NCBI RefSeq assembly: GCF_001632775.1
Contig: NZ_CP015249.1
Span: forward strand, 2,026,686 to 2,090,685
Direction of reading: 5' to 3'
Origin: Dokdonella koreensis DS-123
GTDB lineage: Bacteria > Pseudomonadota > Gammaproteobacteria > Xanthomonadales > Rhodanobacteraceae
DNA: 64,000 nt
Made by a program: the position numbers and the translations under genes
Shown: positions 25,087 through 35,168 of the stretch, in pieces
Layout: every line of letters starts with the position of its first letter
Position numbering within the stretch: position 1 is the first letter of the stretch
Notes under the pieces: generated by a model
Databases searched by the model: none
Told to the model about the DNA's origin: nothing
Seen by the model: only the letters and a program-made list of their open reading frames with translations

Positions 25087-25704
25087 ATGGGCGCGGTCGT
25101 CGCTCTGGACGCACTGCTGCACGAACGCCGGGTCTGGCGCGGCCAGCCGGCGTCGCTGCCGGCCGGCCGGCAGCCGACCGGGTACCCGGCGCTGGACGCG
25201 GTGCTGCCGGCACACGGCTGGCCGGAGGCGGCGATGACCGAGGTGCTGCCGGCGGCGGATGGCTGCGGCGAGCTGCGCCTGGTCTGGCCGACCCTGGCGC
25301 GGTTGACGCAGGCCGGTGGCCGCGTGGTGCTGGTGGCGCCGCCGTACGTGCCGTTCGCGCCGGCCTGGCAGGCAGCCGGGGTGGTCCTGCGCCAGGTGCA
25401 GGTGGTGCAGGCGGCGACCCCGCGCGATGCGCTGTGGGCCGCCGAGCAGTGCCTGCGCTCGGGCAGCTGTGCGGCCGTGCTCGGCTGGCCGGCGCAGGCG
25501 GACGACCGCGCACTGCGGCGCGTGCAGCTGGCGGCCGAGACCGGCCAGGCGCTGGCGTTCGCGTTCCGGCCGCCGGCGGCGGCCTGCAATCCTTCGCCGG
25601 CGGCGCTGCGCATCGCGATCGACGCCCGGCCGGCGCAGTTGCGCGTGCTCAAGTGCCGCGGCGGCAACGCGCCGGCACAGCCGCTGCCGTTCGCACCGGC
25701 CTGA
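25087..25704 (+). CDS. imuA: ImuA, translesion-synthesis mutasome protein
   Basis: A 205-residue RecA/SulA-related protein of the ImuA family, first gene after lexA with a one-base gap. Typical ImuA features are QPTGYPALDAVLPAHGWPEAAMTEVL at the start of the RecA-like fold, RVVLVAPPYVPFAP in the middle strand and a C-terminal LRVLKCRGGN. It lacks a usable Walker A, as ImuA proteins do. In characterised systems ImuA works with ImuB and the DnaE2 polymerase in damage-induced mutagenesis; the order lexA-imuA-imuB-dnaE2 here is the classic arrangement. Confidence 0.9.
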   Translation: MGAVVALDALLHERRVWRGQPASLPAGRQPTGYPALDAVLPAHGWPEAAMTEVLPAADGCGELRLVWPTLARLTQAGGRVVLVAPPYVPFAPAWQAAGVVLRQVQVVQAATPRDALWAAEQCLRSGSCAAVLGWPAQADDRALRRVQLAAETGQALAFAFRPPAAACNPSPAALRIAIDARPAQLRVLKCRGGNAPAQPLPFAPA

Positions 25705-25711
25705 GGCGGCG

Positions 25712-27127
25712 ATGCGCTGGATCTGCATCCTGTTGCCGCACCTGGCGCTGGACGGCGTCCTGCGCAGCCGTGCCGACCCGGCGGCACCGCTGGTGCTGGT
25801 CGGCGGGCCGGCGCAGCGGCGCGTGCTGCTGGCGGCCAATCCGGCGGCGCGCGCGCGCGGCCTGCGCGCCGGCCAGCCGCTGGCCGCGGCGCAGGCGATC
25901 AGCCGGGATTTCGTGGCGATCGACCACGACCCGGCCGAGGCGGCCGGCTGGCATCGCTTCCTCGGTGCCTGGGCCTATGGCTTCAGCTCGCAGGTCAGCC
26001 TGCAATACCCGGGCGCGCTGCTGGTCGAGATCGGCGCGAGCCTGAGCCTGCTCGGCCCGTGGCCGCGCCTGGAGGCGCGCCTGCGCCGCGAGCTGACCGC
26101 GCTCGGCTTTCGGCACCGCATCGTCGCGGCGCCGCAGCCGGCGGCGGCGCGCGTGCTGGCCAACGCCCACGACGGGCTGGCGCTGCCTGGCGTGGAGGCG
26201 ATGCGCCGGGCGCTGGCGCAGATGCCGGTGGAGCGGGCGGGGCTGCCGCGCGAGGTGGCGACGGCATGTGCCCGCATGGGCCTGGTGCGGCTGGGGCAGG
26301 TGCTGGCGCTGCCGCGCGAATCGATCGCGCGGCGCTTCCCGGCCGAGGTGCTGCGGCATCTGGACGCCGTGACCGGCGATCGCGTGCCGGCACTGGAGAG
26401 CTATGCGCCGCCGGACCGGTTCGATGCGCGGATCGAGTTCGGCTTCGAGGTGACCGCGACGCCGGCGCTGGCGTTCCCGCTCAAGCGCCTGACGGCGGAC
26501 CTGGCCGCCTTCCTGGCCGGTCGCGACGGTGGCGTGCAGCGCTTCGTGCTGCAGCTGGAGCACGCGGGCGCGGCCGCCACCGAAGTGCCGGTGGGCCTGC
26601 TCAGTACCGAACGTGATGCGGCGATGCTGCTGGAGATGGCGCGCGTCCGCCTGGAACGGGTGCCGGCGCTGGCGCCGGTCCAGGCGCTGCGCCTGGTCGC
26701 GCACGAACTGCCGGCGTTCGTGCCGGCGCATCGCGAGCTGTTCGACGAGCGGCCGCAGCAGACGCTGCCCTGGCCGCAGTTGCGCGAGCGCCTGCGCGCA
26801 CGGTTGGGCGATGCGGCCGTGCACGGCCTGCGCAGCCGGGCCGATCACCGTCCCGAACGCGCCTGGCAACCGGAGGACGAGGCGGGACGCACGCCGCCGG
26901 CGGCGGCATCGCCGCGGCCGGGCTGGCTGCTGGCGCGGCCGCTCCCGCTGCGCGAGGCGGTGGCCGCGATCCTGGCGGGGCCCGAGCGCATCGAGTCGGG
27001 CTGGTGGGACGGCGGCGACGTGCGCCGCGACTACTACCGCGTCGCGACCGCGGCCGGCCCGCAGGCCTGGGCCTGGCGGCCGGCCGGCGAGGACGGGCCG
27101 CTGATGCTGCACGGATGGTTCGCATGA
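25712..27127 (+). CDS. imuB: ImuB, Y-family polymerase-like mutasome hub
   Basis: A 471-residue member of the Y-family DNA polymerases that has lost catalysis. The N-terminus reads [14 protein letters not shown], without the metal-binding Asp found in active Pol IV/V at the same place. Later parts of the palm/fingers and little-finger domains are recognisable ([61 protein letters not shown]). A probable beta-clamp-binding segment is QQTLPWP near residues 350-356. The ATG at 25712 follows seven bases after the imuA stop. It is expected to recruit DnaE2 to the clamp at lesions. Its stop overlaps the dnaE2 ATG. Confidence 0.9.
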   Translation: MRWICILLPHLALDGVLRSRADPAAPLVLVGGPAQRRVLLAANPAARARGLRAGQPLAAAQAISRDFVAIDHDPAEAAGWHRFLGAWAYGFSSQVSLQYPGALLVEIGASLSLLGPWPRLEARLRRELTALGFRHRIVAAPQPAAARVLANAHDGLALPGVEAMRRALAQMPVERAGLPREVATACARMGLVRLGQVLALPRESIARRFPAEVLRHLDAVTGDRVPALESYAPPDRFDARIEFGFEVTATPALAFPLKRLTADLAAFLAGRDGGVQRFVLQLEHAGAAATEVPVGLLSTERDAAMLLEMARVRLERVPALAPVQALRLVAHELPAFVPAHRELFDERPQQTLPWPQLRERLRARLGDAAVHGLRSRADHRPERAWQPEDEAGRTPPAAASPRPGWLLARPLPLREAVAAILAGPERIESGWWDGGDVRRDYYRVATAAGPQAWAWRPAGEDGPLMLHGWFA

Positions 27128-30100
27128 GCGCGGACTATGCCGAGCTGCACTGCCTGTCCAACTTCAGCTTCCAGCGCGGGGCCTCCAGCGCGCAGGAACT
27201 GTTCGCGCGCGCGCACCAGCTGGGCTACCGCGCGCTGGCGATCACCGACGAGTGCACGCTGGCGGGCATCGTGCGCGCCTGGCAGGCCGCCAAGGCGCAC
27301 GACGTGAAGCTGATCGTCGGCAGCGAGGTGCGGATCGAGGACGGCCCCACGCTGGTGCTGCTGGCCGAGAACCTGGCCGGCTACCAGGCACTGTGCCGGC
27401 TGATTACCGCCGGCCGGCGGCGCGCGAAGAAAGGCGACTACCGGTTGCTGCGTGCCGATTTCGACGCGGCATTGGACGGCCTGCTGGCCTTGTGGGTGCC
27501 CGACGTGCCGGACGACCAGGTGACCGGGCAGTGGCTGCGCACGCGGTTTCCCGAGCGGCTCTGGCTGGCGGTGGAACTGCATCGAGGCCCGGACGACGCG
27601 GCGCGCTTGACGGCGCTGGAGACGCTGGCGGCGGCCGTGGGAATTCCGGTGGTGGCGGCCGGCGACGTGCACATGCACGCACGCGGCCGGCGCGCGCTGC
27701 AGGACACGATGACCGCGATCCGTCACCACGTGACGGTGGCCGAGGCCGGCCACCGCCTGTTCCCGAACGGCGAGCGCCACCTGCGTCCGCGTCCGGCGCT
27801 GGCGGCGCTGTACCCGCCGGCGCTGCTGGCCGAGACCGTGCGCATCGCCGAGCGCTGCGCGTTCGACCTCCATCAGTTGCGCGCGCTGTACCAGTATCCG
27901 CACGAACTGGTGCCGGCCGGCCACACGCCGACGACGTGGCTGCGCACCCTGGTCGAGCAGGGGCTGCACTGGCGCTGGTCGCAGAAGCCGCCATCCCGCG
28001 CGGCGGATGTGGCCAAGGCGCGCGCACAGATCGACACCGAACTGGCGGTGATCGCCGATCTCGGCTACGAGAGCTATTTCCTGACCGTGCACGACATCGT
28101 CCGCTTCGCGCGCGACAAGGGCATCCTGTGCCAGGGGCGCGGCTCGGCGGCCAACTCGGCGGTGTGTTTTGCGCTGGGCATCACCGAGATCGATCCGGCG
28201 CAGACGACGATGAAGATGCTGTTCGGGCGCTTCCTCTCGCGCGAGCGCGGCGAGCCGCCGGACATCGACGTCGACTTCGAACACGAGCGTCGCGAGGAAG
28301 TGCTGCAGTACGTGTTCGCGCGCTACGGCCGCGGTCGCGCAGCGCTGACCGCGGTGGCGAGCACCTACCACGGCGCCGGCGCGGTGCGCGACGTCGCCAA
28401 GGCGCTGGGCCTGCCGGCCGATCAGGTCGACGCGCTGGCCGGCTGCTGTGGCCATTGGAGCGACGAGGCGCCACCGCCCGAGCGCCTGCGCGAGGCTGGC
28501 TTCGATCCGGACAGCCCGGTGCTGCGGCGCGTGCTGGCGCTGACCGGCGAGCTGATCGGCTTTCCACGGCACCTCTCCCAGCATCCGGGCGGCTTCGTCA
28601 TCAGCGAGCATCCGCTGGACACGCTGGTGCCGGTCGAGAACGCGGCGATGGCCGACCGCACGATCGTGCAGTGGGACAAGGACGACCTGGACCTGGCCGG
28701 CCTGCTCAAGGTGGACGTGCTCGCGCTCGGCATGCTGAGCGCGCTGCGCCGCTGCTTCGACCTGCTGCGCACGCATCGCGGCCGTGACCTGACCCTGGCG
28801 ACGATCCCGGCCGACGACGCGGCCACCTACGCGATGATCGGCCGGGCCGATACCGTCGGCGTGTTCCAGATCGAGTCGCGTGCGCAGATGGCGATGCTGC
28901 CGCGGCTGCAGCCCAGGACCTTCTACGACCTGGTGATCGAAGTGGCGATCGTCCGGCCCGGGCCGATCCAGGGCGACATGGTGCACCCCTACCTGCGCCG
29001 CCGCCGCGGCGATGAGGAGGTGAAGTATCCCTCGGAGCAACTGCGCGAGGTGCTCGAGCGCACGCTCGGTGTGCCGCTGTTCCAGGAGCAGGTCATGGAG
29101 ATCGCGATGGTCGCGGCCGGCTACACGCCCGGTGACGCCGACGAGCTGCGCCGTTCGATGGCGGCCTGGAAGCGCCACGGCGGCCTGGAGCCGCATCGCC
29201 AGCGGCTGATCGACGGCATGCTCGCGAACGACTACAGCCGCGACTTCGCCGAGCGCATCTTCGAGCAGATCAAGGGCTTCGGAAACTACGGCTTCCCCGA
29301 GTCGCACGCGGCCAGCTTCGCACTGCTGACCTATGCCAGCTGCTGGCTCAAGCGCCACGAGCCGGCCGCCTATGCCTGCGCGCTGATCAACAGCTGGCCG
29401 ATGGGGTTCTACAGCCCGGACCAGATCCTGCAGGACGTGCGCCGGCCGCGGCGCGACGTCGGCGCCGACGGGGAGGCCAGCCACCGGCCGGGCATCGCGA
29501 TACGGCCGGTCGACGTGCGCTACAGCGACTGGGATTGCAGCCTGGAGCCGGTCACCGGCGCCGGCCAGCCGGCACTGCGGCTGGGCCTGCGCCTGGTGCG
29601 CGGCCTGGCCGAGGCCGATGCGCGCCGCATCGAGGCGGCACGCCGTGATCGCGCCTTCGCCGACGTCGGCGACCTCAGCGACCGTGCTGGGCTCGATGCG
29701 CGTGCGCGTACACGGCTGGCCGATGCCGGCGCCTTGCGCGGCCTGGCCGGCCATCGTCACCGCGCGCGCTGGGCCGCGGCCGGCGTCGAGGCGCAGCGGC
29801 CGCTGTTCGCGGCGCTGCCGGCCACCGCCGAGGTCCAGGTCGCCCTGCCGCTGCCGACGGTCGGCCAGGACCTGCACGCCGACTACGCCACCGTCGGCAC
29901 CACGCTGGGCCCGCACCCGCTGACGCTGCTGAGAAGCCGGCTCGCCGCGCGCCGCTGCCGCAGCTCGCGCGAGGTCGCGGCGCTCGGCCACGGCCGCCGG
30001 CTGCGTGCCGCCGGCCTGGTCACCGGCCGCCAGCGTCCGCAGACCGCCAGCGGCGTCATCTTCGTCACGCTGGAAGACGAGTTCGGCCAGATCAACGTCG

Positions 30101-30276
30101 TCGTCTGGAACCACCTGGTCGAGCGCCAGCGTCGCGTGCTGATCGAATCGCGCCTGCTCGAGGTCGACGGCCGGCTCGAAGCGGAGAGCGGCGTCCATCA
30201 CCTGATCGCCACGCAGCTGACCGACCTCACGCCGCTGCTGAGCGGCCTGGACGTGCGCAGCCGGGATTTCCAGTAG
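27124..30276 (+). CDS. dnaE2: Error-prone DNA polymerase III alpha subunit DnaE2
   Basis: A 1050-residue C-family polymerase. A PHP domain occupies residues 1-280 ([30 protein letters not shown]). The palm holds the catalytic acids in [17 protein letters not shown], and the thumb/fingers carry [19 protein letters not shown] and [11 protein letters not shown] helix-hairpin-helix region and an OB-fold finish the protein ([19 protein letters not shown]). It is shorter than replicative DnaE and has the DnaE2 pattern. In the family it performs mutagenic translesion synthesis under SOS control. The ATG is in an ATGA overlap with imuB, so expression should follow the LexA-controlled promoter ahead of lexA. 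Confidence 0.95.
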   Translation: MSADYAELHCLSNFSFQRGASSAQELFARAHQLGYRALAITDECTLAGIVRAWQAAKAHDVKLIVGSEVRIEDGPTLVLLAENLAGYQALCRLITAGRRRAKKGDYRLLRADFDAALDGLLALWVPDVPDDQVTGQWLRTRFPERLWLAVELHRGPDDAARLTALETLAAAVGIPVVAAGDVHMHARGRRALQDTMTAIRHHVTVAEAGHRLFPNGERHLRPRPALAALYPPALLAETVRIAERCAFDLHQLRALYQYPHELVPAGHTPTTWLRTLVEQGLHWRWSQKPPSRAADVAKARAQIDTELAVIADLGYESYFLTVHDIVRFARDKGILCQGRGSAANSAVCFALGITEIDPAQTTMKMLFGRFLSRERGEPPDIDVDFEHERREEVLQYVFARYGRGRAALTAVASTYHGAGAVRDVAKALGLPADQVDALAGCCGHWSDEAPPPERLREAGFDPDSPVLRRVLALTGELIGFPRHLSQHPGGFVISEHPLDTLVPVENAAMADRTIVQWDKDDLDLAGLLKVDVLALGMLSALRRCFDLLRTHRGRDLTLATIPADDAATYAMIGRADTVGVFQIESRAQMAMLPRLQPRTFYDLVIEVAIVRPGPIQGDMVHPYLRRRRGDEEVKYPSEQLREVLERTLGVPLFQEQVMEIAMVAAGYTPGDADELRRSMAAWKRHGGLEPHRQRLIDGMLANDYSRDFAERIFEQIKGFGNYGFPESHAASFALLTYASCWLKRHEPAAYACALINSWPMGFYSPDQILQDVRRPRRDVGADGEASHRPGIAIRPVDVRYSDWDCSLEPVTGAGQPALRLGLRLVRGLAEADARRIEAARRDRAFADVGDLSDRAGLDARARTRLADAGALRGLAGHRHRARWAAAGVEAQRPLFAALPATAEVQVALPLPTVGQDLHADYATVGTTLGPHPLTLLRSRLAARRCRSSREVAALGHGRRLRAAGLVTGRQRPQTASGVIFVTLEDEFGQINVVVWNHLVERQRRVLIESRLLEVDGRLEAESGVHHLIATQLTDLTPLLSGLDVRSRDFQ

Positions 30277-30442
30277 GCGGCACCGGTCGCGGGCACGCCG
30301 GGGCTGTGCGGGCGTGTGCGTTTGTCCAGTCCCGCCGGCGCGCGCGAGCCTCTAGCATCGTGCCGGGCGGATGCCGGCCTTCACCGGACGACACCTTCCC
30401 GCGGCGCGGCGTCACCCGCGTTCAATTCTCCGCGAGGCAGGT

Positions 30443-32629
30443 ATGGAACGAGCAAGGTCCGGTCGTGTGTTCCTGATGGCGCTGGTGATGGCGCTGGCGC
30501 TGCTGGCCGGCGCCGCGCAGGCCGTCGTCGAGGTGTCCGATGCGCAGCCGGGCGCGCCGGGCATGACGCGTGCGTTCGTCGATGCCTCCTTGCGGGTGAC
30601 GCCGCAGCTGGAATCGGCCGCTTCGCTGCCGGCACGCGAGCAACAGGTGCTGAGCGCATTCCAGGGACGCTTCAAGGGGACCTGGGAAGTGCGCTGGGAC
30701 CACCGGTCGGATCGCCCGAACCTGGTCCAGGGTAGCGGCATCGCCGTCTTGCCGGGCAGCGCGAGCGGACTGGACGCGCAGGCGTTCGGCGTGGCGGCCG
30801 GCGCGGCGGTCGAGCTGGATACCGTGGCGCAGGCGCTGACGCGCTTCATCGACGAGGTGCAGCCGCTGCTGCGGCTCGACGGCATCGACCTGCGCCTGGA
30901 CCGGCAGCGCAGCCTTCCGTACGGCGAAAGCCGGACCCATTGGTTCGTCCAGTTCGCGCAGTACCACGACGGCGTGCGGGTCGAGGGCGCCTATGCGTTC
31001 TTTCGCGTCTCCCACGGCAACCTCGTCCAGTTCGGGAGCCAGCGCATCGCCGAGGTCGGCATCGGCGTGACGCCGGCGCTGTCGCGTGAGGCCGCCTGGG
31101 ATGCGGCCGTGGCGCAGCTTCAACTGGAACCGGGCGCCCGCATCGAGGAAATCATCGAGCCGGGAGAACGGGTGCTGTACCCGGTCTCGGCGGATGGCGC
31201 CGGCGCCGGCACGGCGTTTCGCGGCGCGGCGGGCAGCGGCTACGCGCATCGGCTGGTATGGCGCTACGTCTACCGGCTGGCCGGCATCCGCGCCACCTAC
31301 GAGCTGCTGTTCGACGCGCATGCCAACCGCATCCTGGAAGTCCGCGACCGCAATGCGTACGCCGACGCGACGGTGGAGGGCGGCGTCTTCCTGACCACCA
31401 ACACCGAGCCGGAAGTGGTCATGCCCTTGCCGTACGTCGGCGTGCGCCAGGGCAGTGCGCCGGGCACCGAGACCTTCACCGACCTGCTCGGCCGCTACGA
31501 CTACACCGGGGGTACGGCCTCGGCCGCGCTCGCCGGCAAGTACGTCACGATGCGCGACGAGTGCGGGGCGAGCGCGTTGACCAGCAGTACCGACGGCCAT
31601 CTGGATTTCGGGACCAGCCCGGGTACCGACTGCGCGACCTCGGGCGTCGGCGGCACAGGCAATACGCGGGCGGCGCGTACCGGCTACTACCACCTGAACC
31701 AGATCAACGAAACCGCGCGCCGCTACCTGCCGGACAATGCCTGGCTGCAGCAGCCGCTGGATGCGGTGGTCAACATCAACGCCGCCTGCAACGCCTACTG
31801 GGACGGCTGGGGCGTGAATTTCTACAAGTCCAGCGCACGCTGCGCCAACACCGGCGAGATCCTCGGCGTGTTCCTGCACGAATGGGGACACGGCATGGAC
31901 GAGAACGGCGGCGGTCCGTTCGTCATGGAATACGGCAGCGGCGAGGCCGTCGGCGACACCTTCGCCGTACTCAGTACGCGCAATGCCTGCGTGGGGCCGG
32001 GCTTCTTCACCGGCCCGAACAGCATCTGCCACAACTGCACCACCTGCACCGGCGTGCGCGACACCAGCGTCTTCGCGCGGGGCACTGCGCGCCCGATCGC
32101 CTCGCCGGCCAACGTGACGGCGGCGAAGGGCATGAACTGCGGCCGCCTGCTCGGCCAGGGCGGCGTCACCTGCCCGTACATCCACCCGCAGATGGGCGTG
32201 CCGTACGAGGGCGTGATGGGCTACGAGGGCCACTGCGAGAGCCTCATCGCCAGCTCGGCCAACTGGGACCTGACCCAGGCGCTGGTGCGCCGCTACGGCG
32301 AGGACGCCGGCTATGCGCAGATGGAAAAGATCTGGTACGGCAGCCTGGCCTCGAAAGGCAGCGCCTACCAGATCACCGCCGGCGGCCAGTGCAACGTGAA
32401 CGCCAGCGTGGACGGGTGCGGCGCGGACAACTGGTACACGGTGTTCCTGGCGGTCGACGACGACGACGGCGACCTCGCCAATGGCACGCCCAACGCCTGC
32501 CGCATCTGGGATGCGATGAACGCGCACGGCATCGCCTGCGGCCAGCGGCCGGCCTGTACGGCCGACGCCGATGCGCTGTTCGCCGACGGATTCGAAGGCG
32601 CCGATCCGCCCGAGGCCGCCGGCCGGTAG
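30443..32629 (+). CDS. Secreted gluzincin-type zinc metalloprotease with GFE tail
   Basis: A 728-residue exoprotease. It has a signal peptide (residues 1-28, ending AAQAV) and a long propeptide with fungalysin/thermolysin-propeptide-like segments (AYAFFRVSHGNLVQFGSQRI). The zinc site is HEWGHGMDE with His479, Glu480 and His483, and Glu501 in SGEAVGDTF, eighteen residues later, as the third ligand. This is the M4/M36 gluzincin geometry. The mature part is Cys-rich (HNCTTCTG, CGADNWY). Near the end lies ALFADGFE, the same motif as in neighbouring exoproteins, followed by twelve residues. The ATG at 30443 has GAGG seven bases upstream. The exact peptidase family is uncertain. Confidence 0.85.
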   Translation: MERARSGRVFLMALVMALALLAGAAQAVVEVSDAQPGAPGMTRAFVDASLRVTPQLESAASLPAREQQVLSAFQGRFKGTWEVRWDHRSDRPNLVQGSGIAVLPGSASGLDAQAFGVAAGAAVELDTVAQALTRFIDEVQPLLRLDGIDLRLDRQRSLPYGESRTHWFVQFAQYHDGVRVEGAYAFFRVSHGNLVQFGSQRIAEVGIGVTPALSREAAWDAAVAQLQLEPGARIEEIIEPGERVLYPVSADGAGAGTAFRGAAGSGYAHRLVWRYVYRLAGIRATYELLFDAHANRILEVRDRNAYADATVEGGVFLTTNTEPEVVMPLPYVGVRQGSAPGTETFTDLLGRYDYTGGTASAALAGKYVTMRDECGASALTSSTDGHLDFGTSPGTDCATSGVGGTGNTRAARTGYYHLNQINETARRYLPDNAWLQQPLDAVVNINAACNAYWDGWGVNFYKSSARCANTGEILGVFLHEWGHGMDENGGGPFVMEYGSGEAVGDTFAVLSTRNACVGPGFFTGPNSICHNCTTCTGVRDTSVFARGTARPIASPANVTAAKGMNCGRLLGQGGVTCPYIHPQMGVPYEGVMGYEGHCESLIASSANWDLTQALVRRYGEDAGYAQMEKIWYGSLASKGSAYQITAGGQCNVNASVDGCGADNWYTVFLAVDDDDGDLANGTPNACRIWDAMNAHGIACGQRPACTADADALFADGFEGADPPEAAGR

Positions 32630-32740
32630 CCGCCGGCGGCGCTGCCGGCCACTGCGCGCCGGCCGGTCATGTCCGCCGACGGGCGCGGAGCCGCGGCCGC
32701 AACCGCGCTGCCGTGCCGGCCAGCGTGGCGTGCGCAGGCT

Positions 32741-33046
32741 TCAGCGCCGGAACAACAGGTGCCGCAGCGGAACGGCCACGGTCAGCACGGCGAGGAAGAT
32801 GCCGTAGGCGACCAGGGTCGCCAGTACCTGCTTCCAGATCGCGCCGGCGCTGGCGTCGGCGGTCAGGAAACCCCAGCGCATGCCGGCGATGCTGAGCCAG
32901 ACGGACACGGCCAGCACGGCGAGATCGAACAGGCGGCGGCCGATGCCGCGCGGCTGGCGCGGGAACAGCCAGTACAGCGCGCCGAGGATCGCGAACCACG
33001 GCAGGAACAGGATGAACGACAGGCCGATCTCGACGGTCGGGTTCAT
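32741..33046 (-). CDS. Small inner-membrane protein of the cytochrome operon
   Basis: A 101-residue protein with three hydrophobic helices (about 8-27, 40-57 and 70-95) joined by short basic loops (FPRQPRGIGRR) and ending HLLFRR. I do not recognise a family. It is the last gene after two c-type cytochromes, with a 33-bp gap, so it may help anchor or assemble the cytochromes. A following convergent protease gene ends at 32629. Confidence 0.7.
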   Translation of the reverse strand: MNPTVEIGLSFILFLPWFAILGALYWLFPRQPRGIGRRLFDLAVLAVSVWLSIAGMRWGFLTADASAGAIWKQVLATLVAYGIFLAVLTVAVPLRHLLFRR

Positions 33047-33079
33047 GGGTGACGTCCTCGTGCGGAACCGGGCATCGCG

Positions 33080-34383
33080 TCAGTCGCCGCGGATGCCGTA
33101 GTAGGCGGCGACGTCGGCCGGGCTGACCGGCCGGCTCTGCTCGCCCCAGTTGCTGCGGATGTGGGTGACGATGGCGGCGATCTCGGCGTTGTCGAGGCGG
33201 CCGGCATACGGCGGCATCGAATGCGGCCGCGGATTGCCTTCGGTGGTCGGTGGCATGCCACCGTAGAGCACCATGCGCACGGCGTTGATCGGATCGGGCG
33301 CGGTGACCGAGACCGCGTCGCGCAGCGGCGGGTAGTCGCGGCCGCGACCTTCGCCGGTGTCGCCGTGGCAACTGGCGCAGTGGTCCTGGTACAGGCGGCC
33401 GCCGTTGTGGGGATTGGACGTCGGCTGCGCGCCGGCGTACAGGAAGCGGCTGGCGTCGGGCGCTTCGTCGCCGCCGTGCGGCGGGACGCTCTTGAGGTAC
33501 GTCGCCATCGCCTGTGCATCGGTGGGGCGCAGGTGGCGCAGGCTGGTGTAGACCACTTCGGCCATCGAGCCGTAGGCGGCGCCGTGCTCGGTGGCGCCGT
33601 TGCGCAGGTAGTCGGCCAGCTGGTCGACGCTGTAGCGCGCCAGCTGGCGGCTGTCGAGCGGCGGCGCATACCAGCCCTGGCCGGGGATGCGGCCGCCGGC
33701 GAGATACCCGTCGGCCGGCAGCGAGCCGCGCGGGCCGCGGGTGCCGTGGCACATCGCGCAGTGGCCGAGCCCGTCGACCAGGTAGCGTCCGCGCAGCCAG
33801 GCCGGCGAGGCGTCGGCGGGTGCCGCCAACGGTGCCGGGCGGTAGTGCAGCATGCGCCAGCCGACCAGCGCCGGCCGCCAGTTGGCGGGCCAGACGAGGT
33901 CATTGGCGGGCGCCGGCGCCTGGACCGGCGGCAGGCCGCGCAGGTAGGCGAACAGCGCGTCGATGTCGGTGTCGGTCAGGTGGGCGAAGTTGGCGTACGG
34001 GAACGCCGGATAGAGCACGCCGTGGCGGCTGACGCCGTTTCGCATCGCGTGGCGGAACTCGGCCGCCGACCAGTCGCCCAGCCCGGTCTGCGGATCGGAC
34101 GTGAGGTTGGTGCTGTAGATCGTGCCGTAGGCCGTGCGGAACGGCCGCCCGCCGGCGAACGGCGCGCCGCCGCGAACGGTATGGCAGGTGAGGCAGTTGC
34201 CGATGCGCGCGAGGTAGGCGCCCTCGGAGGCGTCGCCGGCGGGGGCGTGGTGGCGTCCGCGACCGGCACGCGATAGGGCGCCAGCCCGCCCTGTTGCAGC
34301 AGCAGGAAACCGCCGGCAGCAGCGGCCAGCAGCACCAGCGGCAGCACCAGTGCCGCGGCCCACAGCGCGATGCGGCGGATCAT
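33080..34383 (-). CDS. Triheme cytochrome c, membrane-anchored (apparent frameshift)
   Basis: A protein of about 433 residues with three heme-binding CxxCH motifs (NCLTCHTV, HCAMCHG, HCASCHG). Each lies in its own cytochrome c domain, the layout of alcohol/gluconate dehydrogenase cytochrome subunits. The ATG at 34383 opens a signal-anchor (MIRRIALWAAALVLPLVLLA) and runs in one frame to ADATTPPPA. The rest, from GDASEGAYLARIGNCLTCH, is in the next frame. Adding one base to the run at 34241-34245 restores a single reading frame. The start overlaps the stop of the preceding diheme cytochrome (ATGA). No dehydrogenase catalytic subunit is visible nearby, so the electron donor is unknown. Given the homopolymer, a sequence error is likely. 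Confidence 0.8.
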
Positions 34384-35132
34384 GGCTGCACCTCCGCGTG
34401 GGGCAGGTCACCGCAGGCCAGCGGCGGCACGAAGCTGCCGGCCGGCGCCGGCCGGTCGTGCGCCCCGGGCGACTGGTGCGACAGCCACTGGGCGAGGATG
34501 CGGATGTCGGCCGGCGCCAGCTTGGCGGCGATCCCGGCCATGCAATCGGGTGCCTTGGAGCGGCGCGTGCCGTCACGCCAGCTGCCGATCTGCGACACGA
34601 TGTAGTCCTGCGGCAGCCCGACCAGGGCAGGGACGGCCGGCTCCAGGCCGGTCAGGGCCGCTCCGTGGCAGGCGGTGCAGGCGGGAATGCCGGCCTGGGC
34701 GTCGCCGTGGCGGACCAAGTGTTCTGCACGCGCCTGCACGGCCGGCGGCAGCGGCGCCGCGGTGACGTCGGCGGCGCGCGTGTGCGGCGGCTGCGCCGCG
34801 TAGTAGGCGGCGATCTCGGCGATGTAGGCATCGTCCATGTACTGCGCCAGCCAGACCATCTGCCAGTAGTGGCGGTGGCCGTCGCGGAAGGCCTGCAGCT
34901 GTTCGACCAGGTAGCCGGCGGGCTTGCCGGCCAGGTGCGGGTAGTAGATCGATCCGTCGACGCCTTCGCCGCGCTCGCCGTGGCAGGCGGCGCAGGCCGC
35001 GAGGCGTTCGCGCAGGTCGGCGGGCGGCTGCGCGGCGGCGCTGGCGCAGACCGCCGCCGACGCCAGTGCCAGGCGCAGCGCCATCGGGCGCAGGCGTCGG
35101 CGGGGCAGTGGAGCGGAGCAGGGGGCTGTCAT
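34380..35132 (-). CDS. Diheme cytochrome c (c4-like)
   Basis: A 250-residue periplasmic cytochrome with two CxxCH hemes (ACAACHGE, ACTACHGA), separated by about 100 residues as in the c4 family. Met ligands may lie in WQMVWLAQYM and PDCMAGI. A signal peptide ends near residue 34 (CASAAAQP). An internal ATG (MALRLALAS) could instead begin the leader. It is the first gene of a three-gene minus-strand unit with the triheme cytochrome and a small membrane protein. It probably passes electrons between a dehydrogenase or quinol and a terminal oxidase. Confidence 0.88.
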   Translation of the reverse strand: MTAPCSAPLPRRRLRPMALRLALASAAVCASAAAQPPADLRERLAACAACHGERGEGVDGSIYYPHLAGKPAGYLVEQLQAFRDGHRHYWQMVWLAQYMDDAYIAEIAAYYAAQPPHTRAADVTAAPLPPAVQARAEHLVRHGDAQAGIPACTACHGAALTGLEPAVPALVGLPQDYIVSQIGSWRDGTRRSKAPDCMAGIAAKLAPADIRILAQWLSHQSPGAHDRPAPAGSFVPPLACGDLPHAEVQP

Positions 35133-35168
35133 GAGCGGAGTCCGGAGAGAGGCGGAAGAGGAACGGGT

